A DNA stretch of 64,000 nt from Natronospirales bacterium (GCA_021816765.1 JAKAXB010000008.1:48438-112437), one strand, 5' to 3'. Positions 26,971 through 37,037 are shown, counted from the first letter of the stretch. Notes: generated by a model from the sequence alone, not told the origin. Made by a program: numbers and translations.

Positions 26971-28236
26971 CTACCCTGCCGTATCCTGTCGGCGGGTATC
27001 CACCCGTGCCAGCAGTACGGCGCCCACGGCAAACAGCAGGATCACCGAGAGTATGGAGAGCCTCGGGCTGCCGGTCGTATAGCTTACGAAACCAATCATG
27101 AACGGGCCGATGATGGCGGCAAACTCACCTAACATGTTGTAAAAGCCGAAGAATTCACCGGCACGCTCGTGGGGCACCAAGCGCGCGTAGTAGGAGCGGG
27201 AGAGCAACTGCACCCCGCCCTGCACCAGCCCCACCAGACCTGCGAGAACAAAAAACTGCCAGGAATGCTGCATGAATGCCGCAAATACGGTTATGAATAC
27301 ATATACCGCGAGGCCGATGAAAATGGCTAGCTTGGGGCCAATGCGCTCGCCGAGACGGCCAAACAGAAGCGCCGCCGGTACCCCGATAAACTGCACCATC
27401 AGTACCGCCAGTATCAGGTCGGTGTTGCTGAAACCGATGGCTTTGCCGTAATCCACGGCCATCTGGATGACCGTGTTCACACCGTCTATGTATACCCAGT
27501 AGGCAATCAGAAACATAAATACCTGTTTATAGGCGCGTACATGCCGGAAAGTGGCCACGAATTGGATGAATCCCTGCCGGGTCGCTGCCAGCAAACTGAC
27601 GGGCTGTGATGGCCGGCGTGGTTCATGCACAAAGAACAATAGCGGCAGCGAGAACACCACCCACCATATGGCCGTCAGCACCAGGATCCAGCGCACGGCG
27701 GCCGCCGCATCCGGCAACCCGAACCAGTGGGGTTTGAGGCTCATGAACACCCCCAGCACCAGAAACACGCCGCCACCGAGATAGCCCAGGGAATAGCCGA
27801 TGGCCGAGGTCACGTCGAAGCGGCGGTTCTCGGTGACCGTCATGATCATGGAATCGCCGAACACATTGCCCCAGAAATAACCGACTGACGCCAGTACATA
27901 GAACAGTACCGCCCATTGCCAGTCGCCTTTTGCCACGAAACGCAACGCGAACACCATGACCGCGCCCAGGAAGGCGAAAAATATCAGAAACTGCTTCTTG
28001 CGGTTGCCGCGGTCGGCGATGGCACCCAGTACCGGTGCCGATAGGGCCACGATCAGGCTGGCCACGGAATTGGCGATACCGAGCCGGAAAGTGCTGACGG
28101 TGACATCGCTGCCGTGACTCCAGTAACTCTTGAAGAAAATCGGGAAGAACAGCGTCATGACGGAAGTGGCAAAAGCATGGTTACCCCAATAGTACAGGGC
28201 CCAACTCCACACCTTACGGCTCTTCGGCAGTTGCAT
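26971..28236 (-). CDS. UMF1/Atg22-like MFS transporter
   Basis: 421 residues from ATG 28236, with about 12 hydrophobic segments. The start MQLPKSRKVWSWALYYWGNHAF, with WALYDWANSAF-like wording, is the signature of the UMF1 (MFS_1-like, vacuole effluxer Atg22) family. Later motifs such as GAIADRGNRKKQ and QGGVQLLSRSYYARLVPHERAGEFFGFYNM are also typical; the latter resembles the family region QALSRSLFARLIP. The substrate is unknown. Confidence 0.88.
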   Translation of the reverse strand: MQLPKSRKVWSWALYYWGNHAFATSVMTLFFPIFFKSYWSHGSDVTVSTFRLGIANSVASLIVALSAPVLGAIADRGNRKKQFLIFFAFLGAVMVFALRFVAKGDWQWAVLFYVLASVGYFWGNVFGDSMIMTVTENRRFDVTSAIGYSLGYLGGGVFLVLGVFMSLKPHWFGLPDAAAAVRWILVLTAIWWVVFSLPLLFFVHEPRRPSQPVSLLAATRQGFIQFVATFRHVRAYKQVFMFLIAYWVYIDGVNTVIQMAVDYGKAIGFSNTDLILAVLMVQFIGVPAALLFGRLGERIGPKLAIFIGLAVYVFITVFAAFMQHSWQFFVLAGLVGLVQGGVQLLSRSYYARLVPHERAGEFFGFYNMLGEFAAIIGPFMIGFVSYTTGSPRLSILSVILLFAVGAVLLARVDTRRQDTAG

Positions 28237-28431
28237 GCGGTGGCTCCCGGATGAGGACGGCACAGGCTAGCAGGAATGCGGAAACGTGGCTATCAATTGC
28301 GGACTGGATCGAGATGCAGTGCATCGCATTCGATAATTCCCTGATTGAAAAGAAAGCACGGCGGCATGGGTATGCCACCTTACGAATGAATCGGCAAGCA
28401 GAGGTGGCTATAAGTTGACACCTCCCACTCC

Positions 28432-30030
28432 TTACGCCTCACGGGTTGCCAATACGCCGTGCTCGCGGGTCATGCGGAAGCGCACCTCGGGCCAGCGTTC
28501 CTGGGTGAGTTGCAGGTTCACCGAAGTCGGCGCCACGTACACCAGACTGCCGGCGTGATCCACTGCCAGATTATCGAAGGCCTTGTTCCTGAATTCCTCA
28601 AGTCTCTTTGCATCATCGCATTCCACCCAGCGGGCCGTGGCCACGGGAACACTCTCAAACTTGCAATCCACGCTGTATTCGCTCTGCAAACGGTAAGCCA
28701 CCACATCGAACTGCAGCATGCCCACAGCGCCAAGAATCAAGTCATTGTTGCGCAGCGGCTTGAATAACTGCGTGGCGCCCTCCTCGCAGAGCTGCGCCAG
28801 TCCCTTATTGAGTGCTTTGGCCTTGAGCGGATCCCTGAGTATCACGCGACGGAACAGTTCCGGTGCAAAATTTGGGATGCCGGTGAACTGCAATGCTTCG
28901 CCTTGGGTGAAGGTATCGCCGATGGCGATGGTACCGTGGTTGTGCATGCCGATGATGTCACCGGCATAAGCTACTTCCGCCCGTTCACGCTCAGCCGCCA
29001 TGAAGGTAAGCGCATCGGGAATCTTGATCTCGCGGCCGGTGCGTACATGCTGCACGCGCATGCCCGGCATATAGCGGCCCGAACACATGCGTACGAAGGC
29101 GATACGGTCATGATGCTGCGGATCCATGTTGGCCTGGATCTTGAACACAAAACCTGTGAACTTTTCTTCCAGTGGTTCCACACTACGCATCGTTGTCGCG
29201 CGGGGACGTGGTGGAGGCGCATGCTCCACGAAAGCATCCAATAACTCACGCACGCCGAAGTTGTTGGTGGCGGAACCGAAGAATACCGGCGTCAAGTGTC
29301 CTGCAAGATACTCCTGCACATCGAATACGTGCGAAGCACCGCGTACCAACGTTATTTCTGCGCGGAAACTATCGGCATCACCCCTCAATAATTCGCCGGC
29401 TTGCCTGCTTTGCAGGCCCTCAATAATACGCGTCTCGCCGAGCCTGCCGTTTTTCCCGCCTGCGTAGATATAAATACAATCCCGGGTGAAATGGTAGATG
29501 CCGCGCAATTCACGCCCCATGCCGATGGGCCAGGTTACCGGTGCGCAGCGGATCCCGAGCACCCGCTCTACTTCATCCAGCAGCACCATGGGTTCGCGGC
29601 CATCGCGGTCAAGTTTGTTGATGAAGGTCATGATGGGTGTGTCGCGCAAACGGCATACTTCCATCAATTTAATCGTGCGCTCCTCCACCCCCTTGGCGCA
29701 GTCAATCACCATGAGCGCGGAGTCCACCGCGGTAAGGGTGCGGTAGGTATCCTCGGAAAAATCCCCATGGCCGGGCGTGTCCAGCAGGTTAACGATACGT
29801 TCCTTGTAGGGGAACTGCATCACCGACGAGGTGACGGAAATGCCGCGCTGTTGCTCCAGCGCCATCCAGTCGGAGGTGGCGTGACGCTTGGCCTTACGGC
29901 CCTTTACGGCCCCGGCGAACTGGATCGCGCCGCCGAACAGCAGCAGCTTCTCGGTGAGGGTGGTCTTGCCGGCGTCCGGGTGCGAGATGATGGCAAAGGT
30001 GCGCCGCCGGCCGATTTCCTGGTCGAACAT
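28432..30030 (-). CDS. prfC: Peptide chain release factor 3
   Basis: RF3 is the GTPase that recycles RF1/RF2 after termination. The 532-residue product has G1 [16 protein letters not shown]2 and G3 around [16 protein letters not shown]4 [12 protein letters not shown], and the later [21 protein letters not shown] of domain II. Length matches E. coli (529). It starts [18 protein letters not shown]. It stands alone with about 170-195 bp of spacer on both sides in which I see no gene. Confidence 0.96.
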   Translation of the reverse strand: MFDQEIGRRRTFAIISHPDAGKTTLTEKLLLFGGAIQFAGAVKGRKAKRHATSDWMALEQQRGISVTSSVMQFPYKERIVNLLDTPGHGDFSEDTYRTLTAVDSALMVIDCAKGVEERTIKLMEVCRLRDTPIMTFINKLDRDGREPMVLLDEVERVLGIRCAPVTWPIGMGRELRGIYHFTRDCIYIYAGGKNGRLGETRIIEGLQSRQAGELLRGDADSFRAEITLVRGASHVFDVQEYLAGHLTPVFFGSATNNFGVRELLDAFVEHAPPPRPRATTMRSVEPLEEKFTGFVFKIQANMDPQHHDRIAFVRMCSGRYMPGMRVQHVRTGREIKIPDALTFMAAERERAEVAYAGDIIGMHNHGTIAIGDTFTQGEALQFTGIPNFAPELFRRVILRDPLKAKALNKGLAQLCEEGATQLFKPLRNNDLILGAVGMLQFDVVAYRLQSEYSVDCKFESVPVATARWVECDDAKRLEEFRNKAFDNLAVDHAGSLVYVAPTSVNLQLTQERWPEVRFRMTREHGVLATREA

Positions 30031-30224
30031 GGGTGCCAGATATCTTGGGAAAGGACGCTATTTTACCTGATCAACGCGTTATTTTAGCGGGTTGGAGGAC
30101 AGCCCGCCAGCGCGACCATGAATGTGCCGGACCCTTTCGCGATAATGACTGATCGTACAAAGCGGAAACCGTGTTTTCCGGTTTGCGCGTTACAAAAATC
30201 CGCGAATCGCCTTTGCAACGCGCT

Positions 30225-30692
30225 TCACAGCGGCAGGTTCAATATCAGCGCGTCTTCGCGGCTGTGCTCGCCGGGATAATAGCTTTTACGCACGCCCACG
30301 TCCTCAAACCCGCGGTCATGATACAAATGCAGCGCCGGTTTGTTGCTGGGCCGTACCTCCAGCAACATTTGGTGGGCGCCGCGCTCGCGCGCCAGCTCTA
30401 TGAAATGTTCCAGCAGCAGCTTTCCGTAGCCCTGCCGTTGCCATGCGGGTGCCACGCAGATATTCAGCAGATGCGCTTCGCCCACCATCAAGGACAGGAT
30501 GCCGTAACCGCCGATGTCGCCGCCGAGTTCCATGACCCAGCAGCCATACCCCACGCGCAGGCATTCGCGGAAGATGCCCTCGCTCCAGTGAAACCGGTAG
30601 GCGTGTTGCTCGATGAGCATCACCGCAGGTACATCCTCATCCTGCATGGGGCGATACAGGGGTGATTCCGTGATGGCTACAACGGCGCTCAT
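30225..30692 (-). CDS. rimI: Ribosomal protein S18-alanine N-acetyltransferase
   Basis: RimI acetylates the N-terminal Ala of S18. The 155-residue GNAT protein shows LLNICVAPAWQRQGYGKLLLEHFI (acetyl-CoA motif A), MLLEVRPSNKPALHLYHDRGF and the YY motif KSYYPG typical of RimI. ATG 30692 overlaps the UDG stop by four bases. The UDG-rimI order is common in gammaproteobacteria. Confidence 0.93.
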   Translation of the reverse strand: MSAVVAITESPLYRPMQDEDVPAVMLIEQHAYRFHWSEGIFRECLRVGYGCWVMELGGDIGGYGILSLMVGEAHLLNICVAPAWQRQGYGKLLLEHFIELARERGAHQMLLEVRPSNKPALHLYHDRGFEDVGVRKSYYPGEHSREDALILNLPL

Positions 30693-31390
30693 CCGTTCCC
30701 GCCGTTGAGGATGCGTAGCGCAAGCTGCAAATCGGTCCATGCCTTGCGCTTCTCGCCGGGTGAGCGCAAGAGATAGGCGGGATGATAGGTCACCACCACC
30801 GGAATGTTGCCTAGCTGGTGTACCCGCCCCCGCAGGTGGCCAATGGGCGTATCCGTATTGAGCAAATTCTGAGCGGCGATGCGGCCCACAGCCAGAATCA
30901 ACTTGGGTCGGATAAGCGCGATCTGCCGCTGTAGAAACGGCCGGCACAGTTCCGCTTCCTCGGGTTTCGGATCGCGGTTTCCGGGGGGGCGGCACTTCAG
31001 GATGTTGGCGATATACACTTGCTCACGTTTCAAGCCGATGGCTGCAAGCATGGAATTCAACAGTTGGCCGGCGCGCCCTACGAACGGCTCACCCTGCTTG
31101 TCTTCGTCGGCGCCGGGCGCCTCGCCGATTACCATCCATTCCGCCTGGCGGGCGCCCACGCCAAACACCGTCCGGGCACAGCCGGCGCGCAACCCACAAG
31201 CGGTGCACCCTGTGACTGCCTGCTCCAATTCCGGCCAACCCATGACGGCAATTCCGCTTTCGCGTGAACCATTCACGTCCATGGATGGTGTACCCGTCGC
31301 GCCCGTCGCAAGGCTGGTATACGTCCACTCACGCCGTACCCAGGCGGTAATGCCGAGGTCTTTCAGGTACTGAACGCGGTGCTCATCCAT
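30689..31390 (-). CDS. Family 4 uracil-DNA glycosylase (Fe-S)
   Basis: This removes uracil from DNA. The 233-residue product carries four cysteines at 62, 65, 133 and 149 (CTAC, ILKCRPP and ELCRP) for a [4Fe-4S] cluster. Active-site motif 1 is [20 protein letters not shown], and motif 3 is HPAYLLR at 203-209. ATG 31390 is preferred over the in-frame TTG 31396. The first 55 residues before the core are unusually long. It lies six bases downstream of pssA and upstream of rimI in one operon. Confidence 0.93.
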   Translation of the reverse strand: MDEHRVQYLKDLGITAWVRREWTYTSLATGATGTPSMDVNGSRESGIAVMGWPELEQAVTGCTACGLRAGCARTVFGVGARQAEWMVIGEAPGADEDKQGEPFVGRAGQLLNSMLAAIGLKREQVYIANILKCRPPGNRDPKPEEAELCRPFLQRQIALIRPKLILAVGRIAAQNLLNTDTPIGHLRGRVHQLGNIPVVVTYHPAYLLRSPGEKRKAWTDLQLALRILNGGNG

Positions 31391-31396
31391 AAGCAA

Positions 31397-32233
31397 TCAG
31401 TGTGCATGCCGACGGGACACGCGACGCCGCAACCGCCATAGCGCCATCGCCGGCCCGGAGCAGGCGTATATGAAGAAAACGATGAACAGTACCTTGGGCG
31501 GACTCAGGGAAATCACGATGAGCCCAATAACCAGGAACAGCATGGTGGTGAAAGGCACGCGACTGTGCAGGTTAAGATCCTTGAAACTGTAATAGCCGAT
31601 ACTGCTCACCATCAGTGCGCCTGCGGCCACGGTGAGTACATAGGCGGGAATAACCAGCGCCGGGCCGGGAATATCCATGTCCACACCAAACCACACGGCG
31701 CCGGCCACGATGCCGGCAGCCGCCGGACTCGGCAGTCCCTGGAAATAATGCTTGTCCACCACACCCGTGCGCACATTAAAGCGTGCGAGACGCAATGCCG
31801 CGGTGATGGCGTAGAAGAACGCACCCAGCCAGCCGATTTTGCCCCAGGCCCAACCGAAATTGATCATATCCTTGAACGCCCACTCATATATGACGAGCGC
31901 CGGCGCGAGACCGAAGGACACCATGTCCGAGAGGCTGTCGTATTCCTTGCCGAAGGCGCTTTCCGTGTGTGTGAGCCGCGCAATGCGCCCATCGAGTCCA
32001 TCCATGATCATGGCCACGAACACGGCGATGGCCGCCGGCTGGAAATGCCCGGCCATGGCGGCAACGATGGCATAGAAACCGGCGAACAGACCCGCGGTGG
32101 TAAACAGGTTAGGTAATAGATAAATACCGCGGCGACGCGGGCCTTCGATGCCAGCCTCGTCGGTTTCGCCCACCTGTTCGTCGATACCCACCTCGGTGTC
32201 GACATCCTGATCCGGATTCATGGGTGCGTGCAT
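31397..32233 (-). CDS. pssA: CDP-diacylglycerol-serine O-phosphatidyltransferase, membrane (type II)
   Basis: It makes phosphatidylserine from CDP-DAG and serine. The 278-residue product has the CDP-alcohol signature DGLDGRIARLTHTESAFGKEYDSLSD with its metal-binding Asp residues, and six to eight hydrophobic helices. The N-terminal 30 residues are acidic. This is the integral-membrane type also seen in Bacillus and many proteobacteria, not the peripheral E. coli type. It follows ilvC, an order conserved in many beta/gammaproteobacteria, but ilvB and ilvN are missing here. Confidence 0.93.
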   Translation of the reverse strand: MHAPMNPDQDVDTEVGIDEQVGETDEAGIEGPRRRGIYLLPNLFTTAGLFAGFYAIVAAMAGHFQPAAIAVFVAMIMDGLDGRIARLTHTESAFGKEYDSLSDMVSFGLAPALVIYEWAFKDMINFGWAWGKIGWLGAFFYAITAALRLARFNVRTGVVDKHYFQGLPSPAAAGIVAGAVWFGVDMDIPGPALVIPAYVLTVAAGALMVSSIGYYSFKDLNLHSRVPFTTMLFLVIGLIVISLSPPKVLFIVFFIYACSGPAMALWRLRRRVSRRHAH

Positions 32234-32301
32234 GTCATGGCCCCTGTACAGAGGACACTATGATGCCACGATGCGCCGTGCTGAGCGACCTGGATGCATC
32301 T

Positions 32302-33300
32302 TCAGCCCGACCTGCCGCGGCCTCGCATGCGTTCCCGCAGCGCCTTGCCCACGGTCTCGATGAAGTGCGCGCGCGCCCGAACACGCTCCACTTTCATGGT
32401 CGGCATGCCGGCATCCATTTCGTGGCCCAGTTCCGTCGCGAACTGTCCGCTCTGGATTTCCTTCAGCATGTCCTTCATGGCGATGCGGGATGCCTCACCG
32501 ATGACGCGCGGACCACGGGTATAGTCACCAAATTCGGCGGTGCTGGAAATGGAATCACGCATGCCGGCAATGCCATTTTTATGGATCATGTCGGCCATGA
32601 ATTTCACTTCATGCAGGCAGGAAAAATACGCCACTTCGGGTGCGTAGCCCGCATTCACCAGCGTGTCGAAGGCCGCCACAATGAGATGCGTGAGACCGCC
32701 GCAAAGCACGGCCTGCTCGGCAAACAGATCGGTTTCGGTTTCCTCGCGGAAGCTGGTTTCGATGATACCGGCGCGGCCGTGGCCCTGCGCCCAGGCATAG
32801 GACAGCGCCAGAGCACGGGCATTGCCCGTGGCATCCTGATGCACGGCGATGAAAGCCGGCACGCCGTGTTCCGCTTGGTATTGCGCGCGCACCTGTTCGC
32901 CGATGCCGCTGGGCGCCACCATCACCACATCGAGATCAGCGCGTGGAACGATGCGCTGGTAATGAATATTGTAGCCGTGGGCGAAGACCAGCATGCCGTT
33001 TTTCCGCATCGCGGGCGCCACCACCTCCGCGTATACCCTGGGCTGCGCTTCGTCGGGAATCAGCATCGCCACCACATCGGCCTTGGCTACCGCCGCCTCA
33101 GGCTCGGCGGTACGCAGCTCCATTGCTTCAGCCGCCGCGCGTGACGCCGAGCCGGCCCGCAGTGCCACGCTGACGCTCACGCCGGAGTCCCTGAAATTCA
33201 TCGCCTGCGCCCGCCCCTGGGTGCCAAAGCCCAGTACGGTCACACGACGCGCCCTGATCAGCGAAGGGTTGATGCCGGTGTCGTACAGGATTGTGGCCAT
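32302..33300 (-). CDS. ilvC: Ketol-acid reductoisomerase homologue lacking the catalytic lysine
   Basis: Class I KARI fold, 332 residues. Conserved are the NADPH loop GFGTQG, His108 (VFAHGYNIHY), the metal ligands Asp191 and Glu195 (ETETDLFAEQ), Glu231 (SCLHEVKF) and SISSTAEFGDY. The active-site lysine of the motif APKGxG is Ser131 here (APSGIG), and the usual QGHAHA is QGRAQA. The codon is AGC, so this is not an ambiguous call. Activity may be altered or the protein may be a paralogue. ATG 33300 with GGGGAA upstream. No ilvBN adjacent. Confidence 0.88.
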   Translation of the reverse strand: MATILYDTGINPSLIRARRVTVLGFGTQGRAQAMNFRDSGVSVSVALRAGSASRAAAEAMELRTAEPEAAVAKADVVAMLIPDEAQPRVYAEVVAPAMRKNGMLVFAHGYNIHYQRIVPRADLDVVMVAPSGIGEQVRAQYQAEHGVPAFIAVHQDATGNARALALSYAWAQGHGRAGIIETSFREETETDLFAEQAVLCGGLTHLIVAAFDTLVNAGYAPEVAYFSCLHEVKFMADMIHKNGIAGMRDSISSTAEFGDYTRGPRVIGEASRIAMKDMLKEIQSGQFATELGHEMDAGMPTMKVERVRARAHFIETVGKALRERMRGRGRSG

Positions 33301-33451
33301 TGCGGGTTCCCCATGTGGCTGCATCACGCTAACCGCAGCCACCGCCGAAATCAACCAGGATACGGGCACGTGCAATTACATCCATGACTGTACGGGGCTC
33401 ATGAATGCCCGCTAGAATACCGCCTTTGCAACATAAAGCCACCTACCCAGC

Positions 33452-35245
33452 ATGCGCGCCTCACGCTTCCCCCTGTTTACCGTCAAGGAAACCCCTGCTG
33501 ACGCGGATACCCTGAGCCACCAACTCATGCTCCGCGCCGGGATGATTCGCAAGCTCGCGGCCGGTATCTACACCTGGACGCCGCTGGGTACGCGGGTGCT
33601 GCACAAGGTAGCAAACATCGTACGCGAGGAAATGAATCGCACCGGCGCGCTGGAAATGCTGATGCCGGTGGTACTGCCGAAGGAGCTTTGGGAGGAGTCC
33701 GGGCGCTGGGACAAATACGGTGATCTGCTGCTGCGCATCCAGGACCGCAAGAAAGCCTGGTATTGCTTCGGTCCGACTCACGAGGAGGTGATCTGCGACC
33801 TTGTGCGCCATGAAATCAAGAGTTACAGGCAGCTTCCGATTACCTTCTACCAGATCCAGACGAAGTTCCGCGATGAAATCCGCCCACGCTTCGGGGTAAT
33901 GCGAGCGCGGGAGTTCCTGATGAAGGACGCCTATTCCTTCCATCTCGATCAGGCGAGCCTGGATGAAACCTATCGCAGCATGTACCAGGCCTACACGCGC
34001 ATCTTCACTCGTCTGGGTCTGAACTTCCGGGCTGTGTCCGCCGACAGCGGCGACATCGGCGGCGATGTCAGCCACGAGTTCCAAGTGCTGGCCGAGTCCG
34101 GCGAGGACGCAATCGCGTTCTCCGACCAGTCCGACTATGCCGCCAACATCGAGCTTGCAGAAGCGTTAGCGCCTGCAAGAGAACGGCCCAAGCCCTCAGA
34201 AATATGCACGAAAATTGATACGCCCGGTAAAACAACCTGCAAGGAAGTTGCAGCTTACCTCAAGGTGCCAATAACCAGCACGGTCAGGGCCATCGCAGTA
34301 GTTGGCTCAGGCGGCTTTGCCCTGATCCTTGTGCGCGGTGATCACGAATTAAATGAAACCAAACTCAAAAAGATCGAGGGCTTTGGTGATTATCGTCTGG
34401 CTACGGAAAAAGAGATCGAGCTGCATTTAAGGTGTCGCGCAGGATATATCGGTCCGGTTAACCTTAACCCATATCCAGATATGCATAGAAACAGGACTTT
34501 ATATACCGCAACAGCTTCGGCTCCGATCAATGAGCTTGCACCATTCATGCTTATCGTTGACAGGACCGTGGATAAGATGTCGGATTTCGTCTGTGGTGCC
34601 AACGAGGCCGGGTATCATTGCCGAGGATTTAACCTCGATCGTGATCTTGAGCAGGGCTATATCGTTGCAGATATTCGCAAAGTAGCGGAAGGCGACCCCT
34701 CACCGGACGGCAAAGGCACACTAAGAATCGTGCGCGGTATCGAGGTTGGTCATATCTTTCAGAACGGACGCAAATATACCGAAGCGATGCACGTAAGCGT
34801 GCTTGATGACCAGGGCCGCACGCAGACGCCGATCACCGGCTGTTACGGCATAGGTGTTTCCCGCATCGTGGCCGCTGCCATCGAACAAAACAACGACGAG
34901 CGCGGCATTATCTGGCCGGATAGCATCGCGCCATTCCATATCGCGTTGCTGCCTCTCAATATGCACAAGTCCGAAAAACTGCAAAGCGAAGCGGAAGCGC
35001 TCTATAAGGAACTCACCAAGGACGGTTATGAAGTGCTCATGGATGACCGGCCGTTGCGCCCCGGTCCCATGTTCGCGGATGCGGAGCTTATCGGCATCCC
35101 CCACCGGGTAGTGCTCTCCGAACGAGGTCTCAACGCAGGTTCTGTGGAATACAAGGGCCGCCGCGACGCGAGCAACCATGATGTGCCACGCCGTGAGCTG
35201 CTGACGTTTCTGAAAGAGCGCGTGCGCATTTCCATTTCCCCGTGA
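33452..35245 (+). CDS. proS: Prolyl-tRNA synthetase with AT-rich editing-domain segment
   Basis: ProRS charges tRNA-Pro. The 597-residue bacterial-type enzyme has class II motifs (motif 2 in [21 protein letters not shown] region, motif 3 in [11 protein letters not shown]), an INS editing domain inserted between motifs 2 and 3 (about 225-450), and the anticodon-binding domain. Bases 34140-34800 are AT-rich compared with both ends, coinciding with the INS domain. That domain also contains about 25 extra residues after GPVNL ([18 protein letters not shown]...) compared with E. coli. Frame is intact. It overlaps the next gene by one base. Confidence 0.96.
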   Translation: MRASRFPLFTVKETPADADTLSHQLMLRAGMIRKLAAGIYTWTPLGTRVLHKVANIVREEMNRTGALEMLMPVVLPKELWEESGRWDKYGDLLLRIQDRKKAWYCFGPTHEEVICDLVRHEIKSYRQLPITFYQIQTKFRDEIRPRFGVMRAREFLMKDAYSFHLDQASLDETYRSMYQAYTRIFTRLGLNFRAVSADSGDIGGDVSHEFQVLAESGEDAIAFSDQSDYAANIELAEALAPARERPKPSEICTKIDTPGKTTCKEVAAYLKVPITSTVRAIAVVGSGGFALILVRGDHELNETKLKKIEGFGDYRLATEKEIELHLRCRAGYIGPVNLNPYPDMHRNRTLYTATASAPINELAPFMLIVDRTVDKMSDFVCGANEAGYHCRGFNLDRDLEQGYIVADIRKVAEGDPSPDGKGTLRIVRGIEVGHIFQNGRKYTEAMHVSVLDDQGRTQTPITGCYGIGVSRIVAAAIEQNNDERGIIWPDSIAPFHIALLPLNMHKSEKLQSEAEALYKELTKDGYEVLMDDRPLRPGPMFADAELIGIPHRVVLSERGLNAGSVEYKGRRDASNHDVPRRELLTFLKERVRISISP

Positions 35246-35829
35246 TGGGCTTGATGCGTCGCTTACTCTTTACAACGCTGTTTGGCGCGAGCCTGCTGGC
35301 AGGCGCAAGCGCCATCGCCCAGAAAATCACCCCGCCCAGTGCGGAGTTGATCGCGCTGGTCAGGAAAGCCGCCGCCGATAACACCAGTTTCAAGGATAAG
35401 TACGACGCCCAAGTCTGGCTCATGACCATGTCCAACCGTCTAGCAGCAACCATCGCCGACCCGCACAAGCGCTTGGCGTTGCTGGAATTGATTCATGCGG
35501 AAGCCACCCGCGCCGGAGTTTCGCCGGAGTTGGTGCTATCCATCATCAATGTGGAAAGCGATTTTCACCGCTTTGCCGTATCCGAAGCCGGAGCTCAGGG
35601 ACTCATGCAGATCATGCCCTTCTGGCTCAAGCTGAGCGGCCAGCCGAACGGCAACCTTTTCCACGAGCAAACCAACCTGCGCCTGGGCTGTACCATCCTG
35701 CACTACTATCTGCAGAAATCCCACGGTGACATCCGCGAAGCACTGCAGCGCTACAACGGCGCCACCGTCGGCATTGATTATTCAGACAGTGTGCTCAAGG
35801 CGCTGAGCCAAACCTGGCGATGGGACTGA
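35245..35829 (+). CDS. Lytic transglycosylase (Slt-type) with signal peptide
   Basis: 194 residues. Signal peptide (LLFTTLFGASLLAGASAIAQ), then the transglycosylase domain with catalytic Glu in INVESDFHRFAVSEAGAQGLMQ and the LRLGCTILHYYL and QRYNG motifs. It cleaves glycan strands to anhydro-muropeptides. ATG 35245 shares its A with the proS stop TGA, so the two are translationally coupled; ATG 35254 is an alternative start. A Slt gene after proS is common in gammaproteobacteria. Confidence 0.93.
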   Translation: MGLMRRLLFTTLFGASLLAGASAIAQKITPPSAELIALVRKAAADNTSFKDKYDAQVWLMTMSNRLAATIADPHKRLALLELIHAEATRAGVSPELVLSIINVESDFHRFAVSEAGAQGLMQIMPFWLKLSGQPNGNLFHEQTNLRLGCTILHYYLQKSHGDIREALQRYNGATVGIDYSDSVLKALSQTWRWD

Positions 35830-35850
35830 ATCGGTTTAGTGCCCACGTAA

Positions 35851-36240
35851 CGTCAAACGACGAAGCTCTCAACCTATAAAGCGGCATTGATTGCCTTTAC
35901 GAGTAAGAACGGATTTAACAAAGATATTTATGACACAACTACCACCCTCCCCGGGCATCCCGTGCTTGTCTTCGGTGTTATTTACGAAGTTCCACATGCT
36001 CGGGGTTATACAGCTATAGGTCTGAGTTACGCAACCGATGTCAAAAAAGAGGGTGATTATTTTAGAGTAAATGTCGTGTTCGCAAATAGTAATCAATCCG
36101 AAATCAAGCCTTTTATCAATCAGATTGAACGGTTAATGCGTGAACAACTCCCAGCCAATACCCTGCTTTATCAGGGTACCTATTGCGGTAAACTGCCAAG
36201 GATTGCGATCTCAAATCATACCTATCTCACCGCGTCCTGA
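35851..36240 (+). CDS. AT-rich hypothetical ORF, possibly a fragment
   Basis: An open frame from 35851 to 36240 with no ATG start; TTG 35887 is the only plausible start. The predicted protein is about 117 residues, reading ITYP-free but orderly sequence such as HPVLVFGVIYEVPHARGY and PFINQIERLMREQLPAN, unlike random read-through. No family is recognised. Composition is much more AT-rich than the flanking slt and acyP genes. Its 3' end overlaps the acyP remnant on the other strand. It may be the tail of a gene whose 5' part was lost. Confidence 0.35.
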   Translation, partial: RQTTKLSTYKAALIAFTSKNGFNKDIYDTTTTLPGHPVLVFGVIYEVPHARGYTAIGLSYATDVKKEGDYFRVNVVFANSNQSEIKPFINQIERLMREQLPANTLLYQGTYCGKLPRIAISNHTYLTAS

Positions 36241-36340
36241 ACTCGCGCGGAATCTCGGCGCATTCCACCGTCTGCACCCGTGTGACCAACAGGCTCTGCT
36301 ACAGCCAGTCGCAAAACGCGTCGCCGCCGTAGCCTGGCGT
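36227..36340 (-). pseudogene. Remnant of the acylphosphatase 3' end
   Basis: Reading the minus strand in one frame gives FCDWL, a TAG stop, then QSLLVTRVQTVECAEIPREF and a terminal RTR before TGA. This matches the C-terminal 35 or so residues of the intact AcyP 0.4 kb away (CDWLW...VECKEIPREFITR): CDWL, VEC, EIPREF and the final TR are shared, and the Trp codon has become a stop. Orientation is the same as acyP. It is a diverged C-terminal copy, not a recent duplication. Confidence 0.7.
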
Positions 36341-36712
36341 GATAGGTTGGGTTGAGGTTGGACTGAAGTTGCGGCCGAATCTGAACAATCTCAAATCTTG
36401 GCTGATTTGCATCGTCCGCGCCAACCAAAACGCTGTTCTTACACCAGTAGCGCGCAGGGCAGTCGCGGCTTCCGCGACCCGCGCTTCGGTGGAATGGCTT
36501 TGGGCACTTTCGCCGAAACGAAAGTGCCCCGCCTGCGGGTGCGGGAACCCGCTTTAAAAACGACCGCAGCCGAAGGTCGCTCAGATAGACCACCCCCACA
36601 TCCTCGCATTCTCCCCCGAAAGGGGAAAATGAATTCGAGAGCTGGATTACGGCTTTCGCCGGAATGACAAAATCCGGAATTTAGGGATTGGCCGTCACCA
36701 TAGCAGCAGAAA
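36341..36712. other. Gene-free stretch with inverted repeats
   Basis: No convincing gene. It holds an 11-bp perfect inverted repeat (next entry), a ccccgaaagggg hairpin near 36613-36626, and an imperfect palindrome of the attcCGG...CCGgaat type at 36645-36664, a form of intergenic repeat widespread in proteobacteria. Confidence 0.6.
36502..36529. repeat. Perfect inverted repeat (11-bp arms, 6-nt loop)
   Basis: gggcactttcg at 36502-36512 and cgaaagtgccc at 36519-36529 flank ccgaaa. There is no T tract, so it looks more like an interspersed palindromic repeat than a terminator. It lies between the acyP remnant and intact acyP. Confidence 0.7.
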
Positions 36713-36985
36713 TCAGCGTGTAATGAACTCCCGCGGAATCTCTTTGCACTCCACGTCGCGTATCACCACGTCGCTGACTTTCGCCGCTGGCGGCCCCTGC
36801 CACAACCAGTCACACAGTGCCTCCACGGCCGGAGGCTCCCCACAGACAAGCACTTCCACGCGGCCGTCCGGGAGATTTTTGGCATAACCGGTCACCTTGA
36901 ATTCAATGGCGCGCCGCGCTGTGGTGGCGCGAAACATCACGCCTTGCACGCGGCCCGAGACGAAGCAGTGCCTGCAAACAGTCAT
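36713..36985 (-). CDS. acyP: Acylphosphatase
   Basis: It hydrolyses carboxyl-phosphate bonds such as acetyl phosphate. The 90-residue product has the catalytic loop GRVQGVMFRATTARRA (phosphate-binding Arg) and GYAKNLPDGRVEVLVCG with the catalytic Asn. The ATG at 36985 gives the usual length; the frame stays open upstream. It is followed, in its own direction, by a gene-free stretch and by the acyP remnant. Confidence 0.93.
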   Translation of the reverse strand: MTVCRHCFVSGRVQGVMFRATTARRAIEFKVTGYAKNLPDGRVEVLVCGEPPAVEALCDWLWQGPPAAKVSDVVIRDVECKEIPREFITR

Positions 36986-37017
36986 CAGGTCATTCGTTAG
37001 ATGCACGCACAAAAGGA

Positions 37018-37037
37018 AAGGGCCCCGAAGGGCCCTT
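37018..37037 (-). terminator. Rho-independent terminator of the LysM lipoprotein gene
   Basis: Stem aagggccc/gggccctt (8 bp) with loop cgaa. On the minus strand it is followed by tttccttttg, a T-rich tail. It lies 23 bases after the stop of the LysM gene. Confidence 0.75.
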
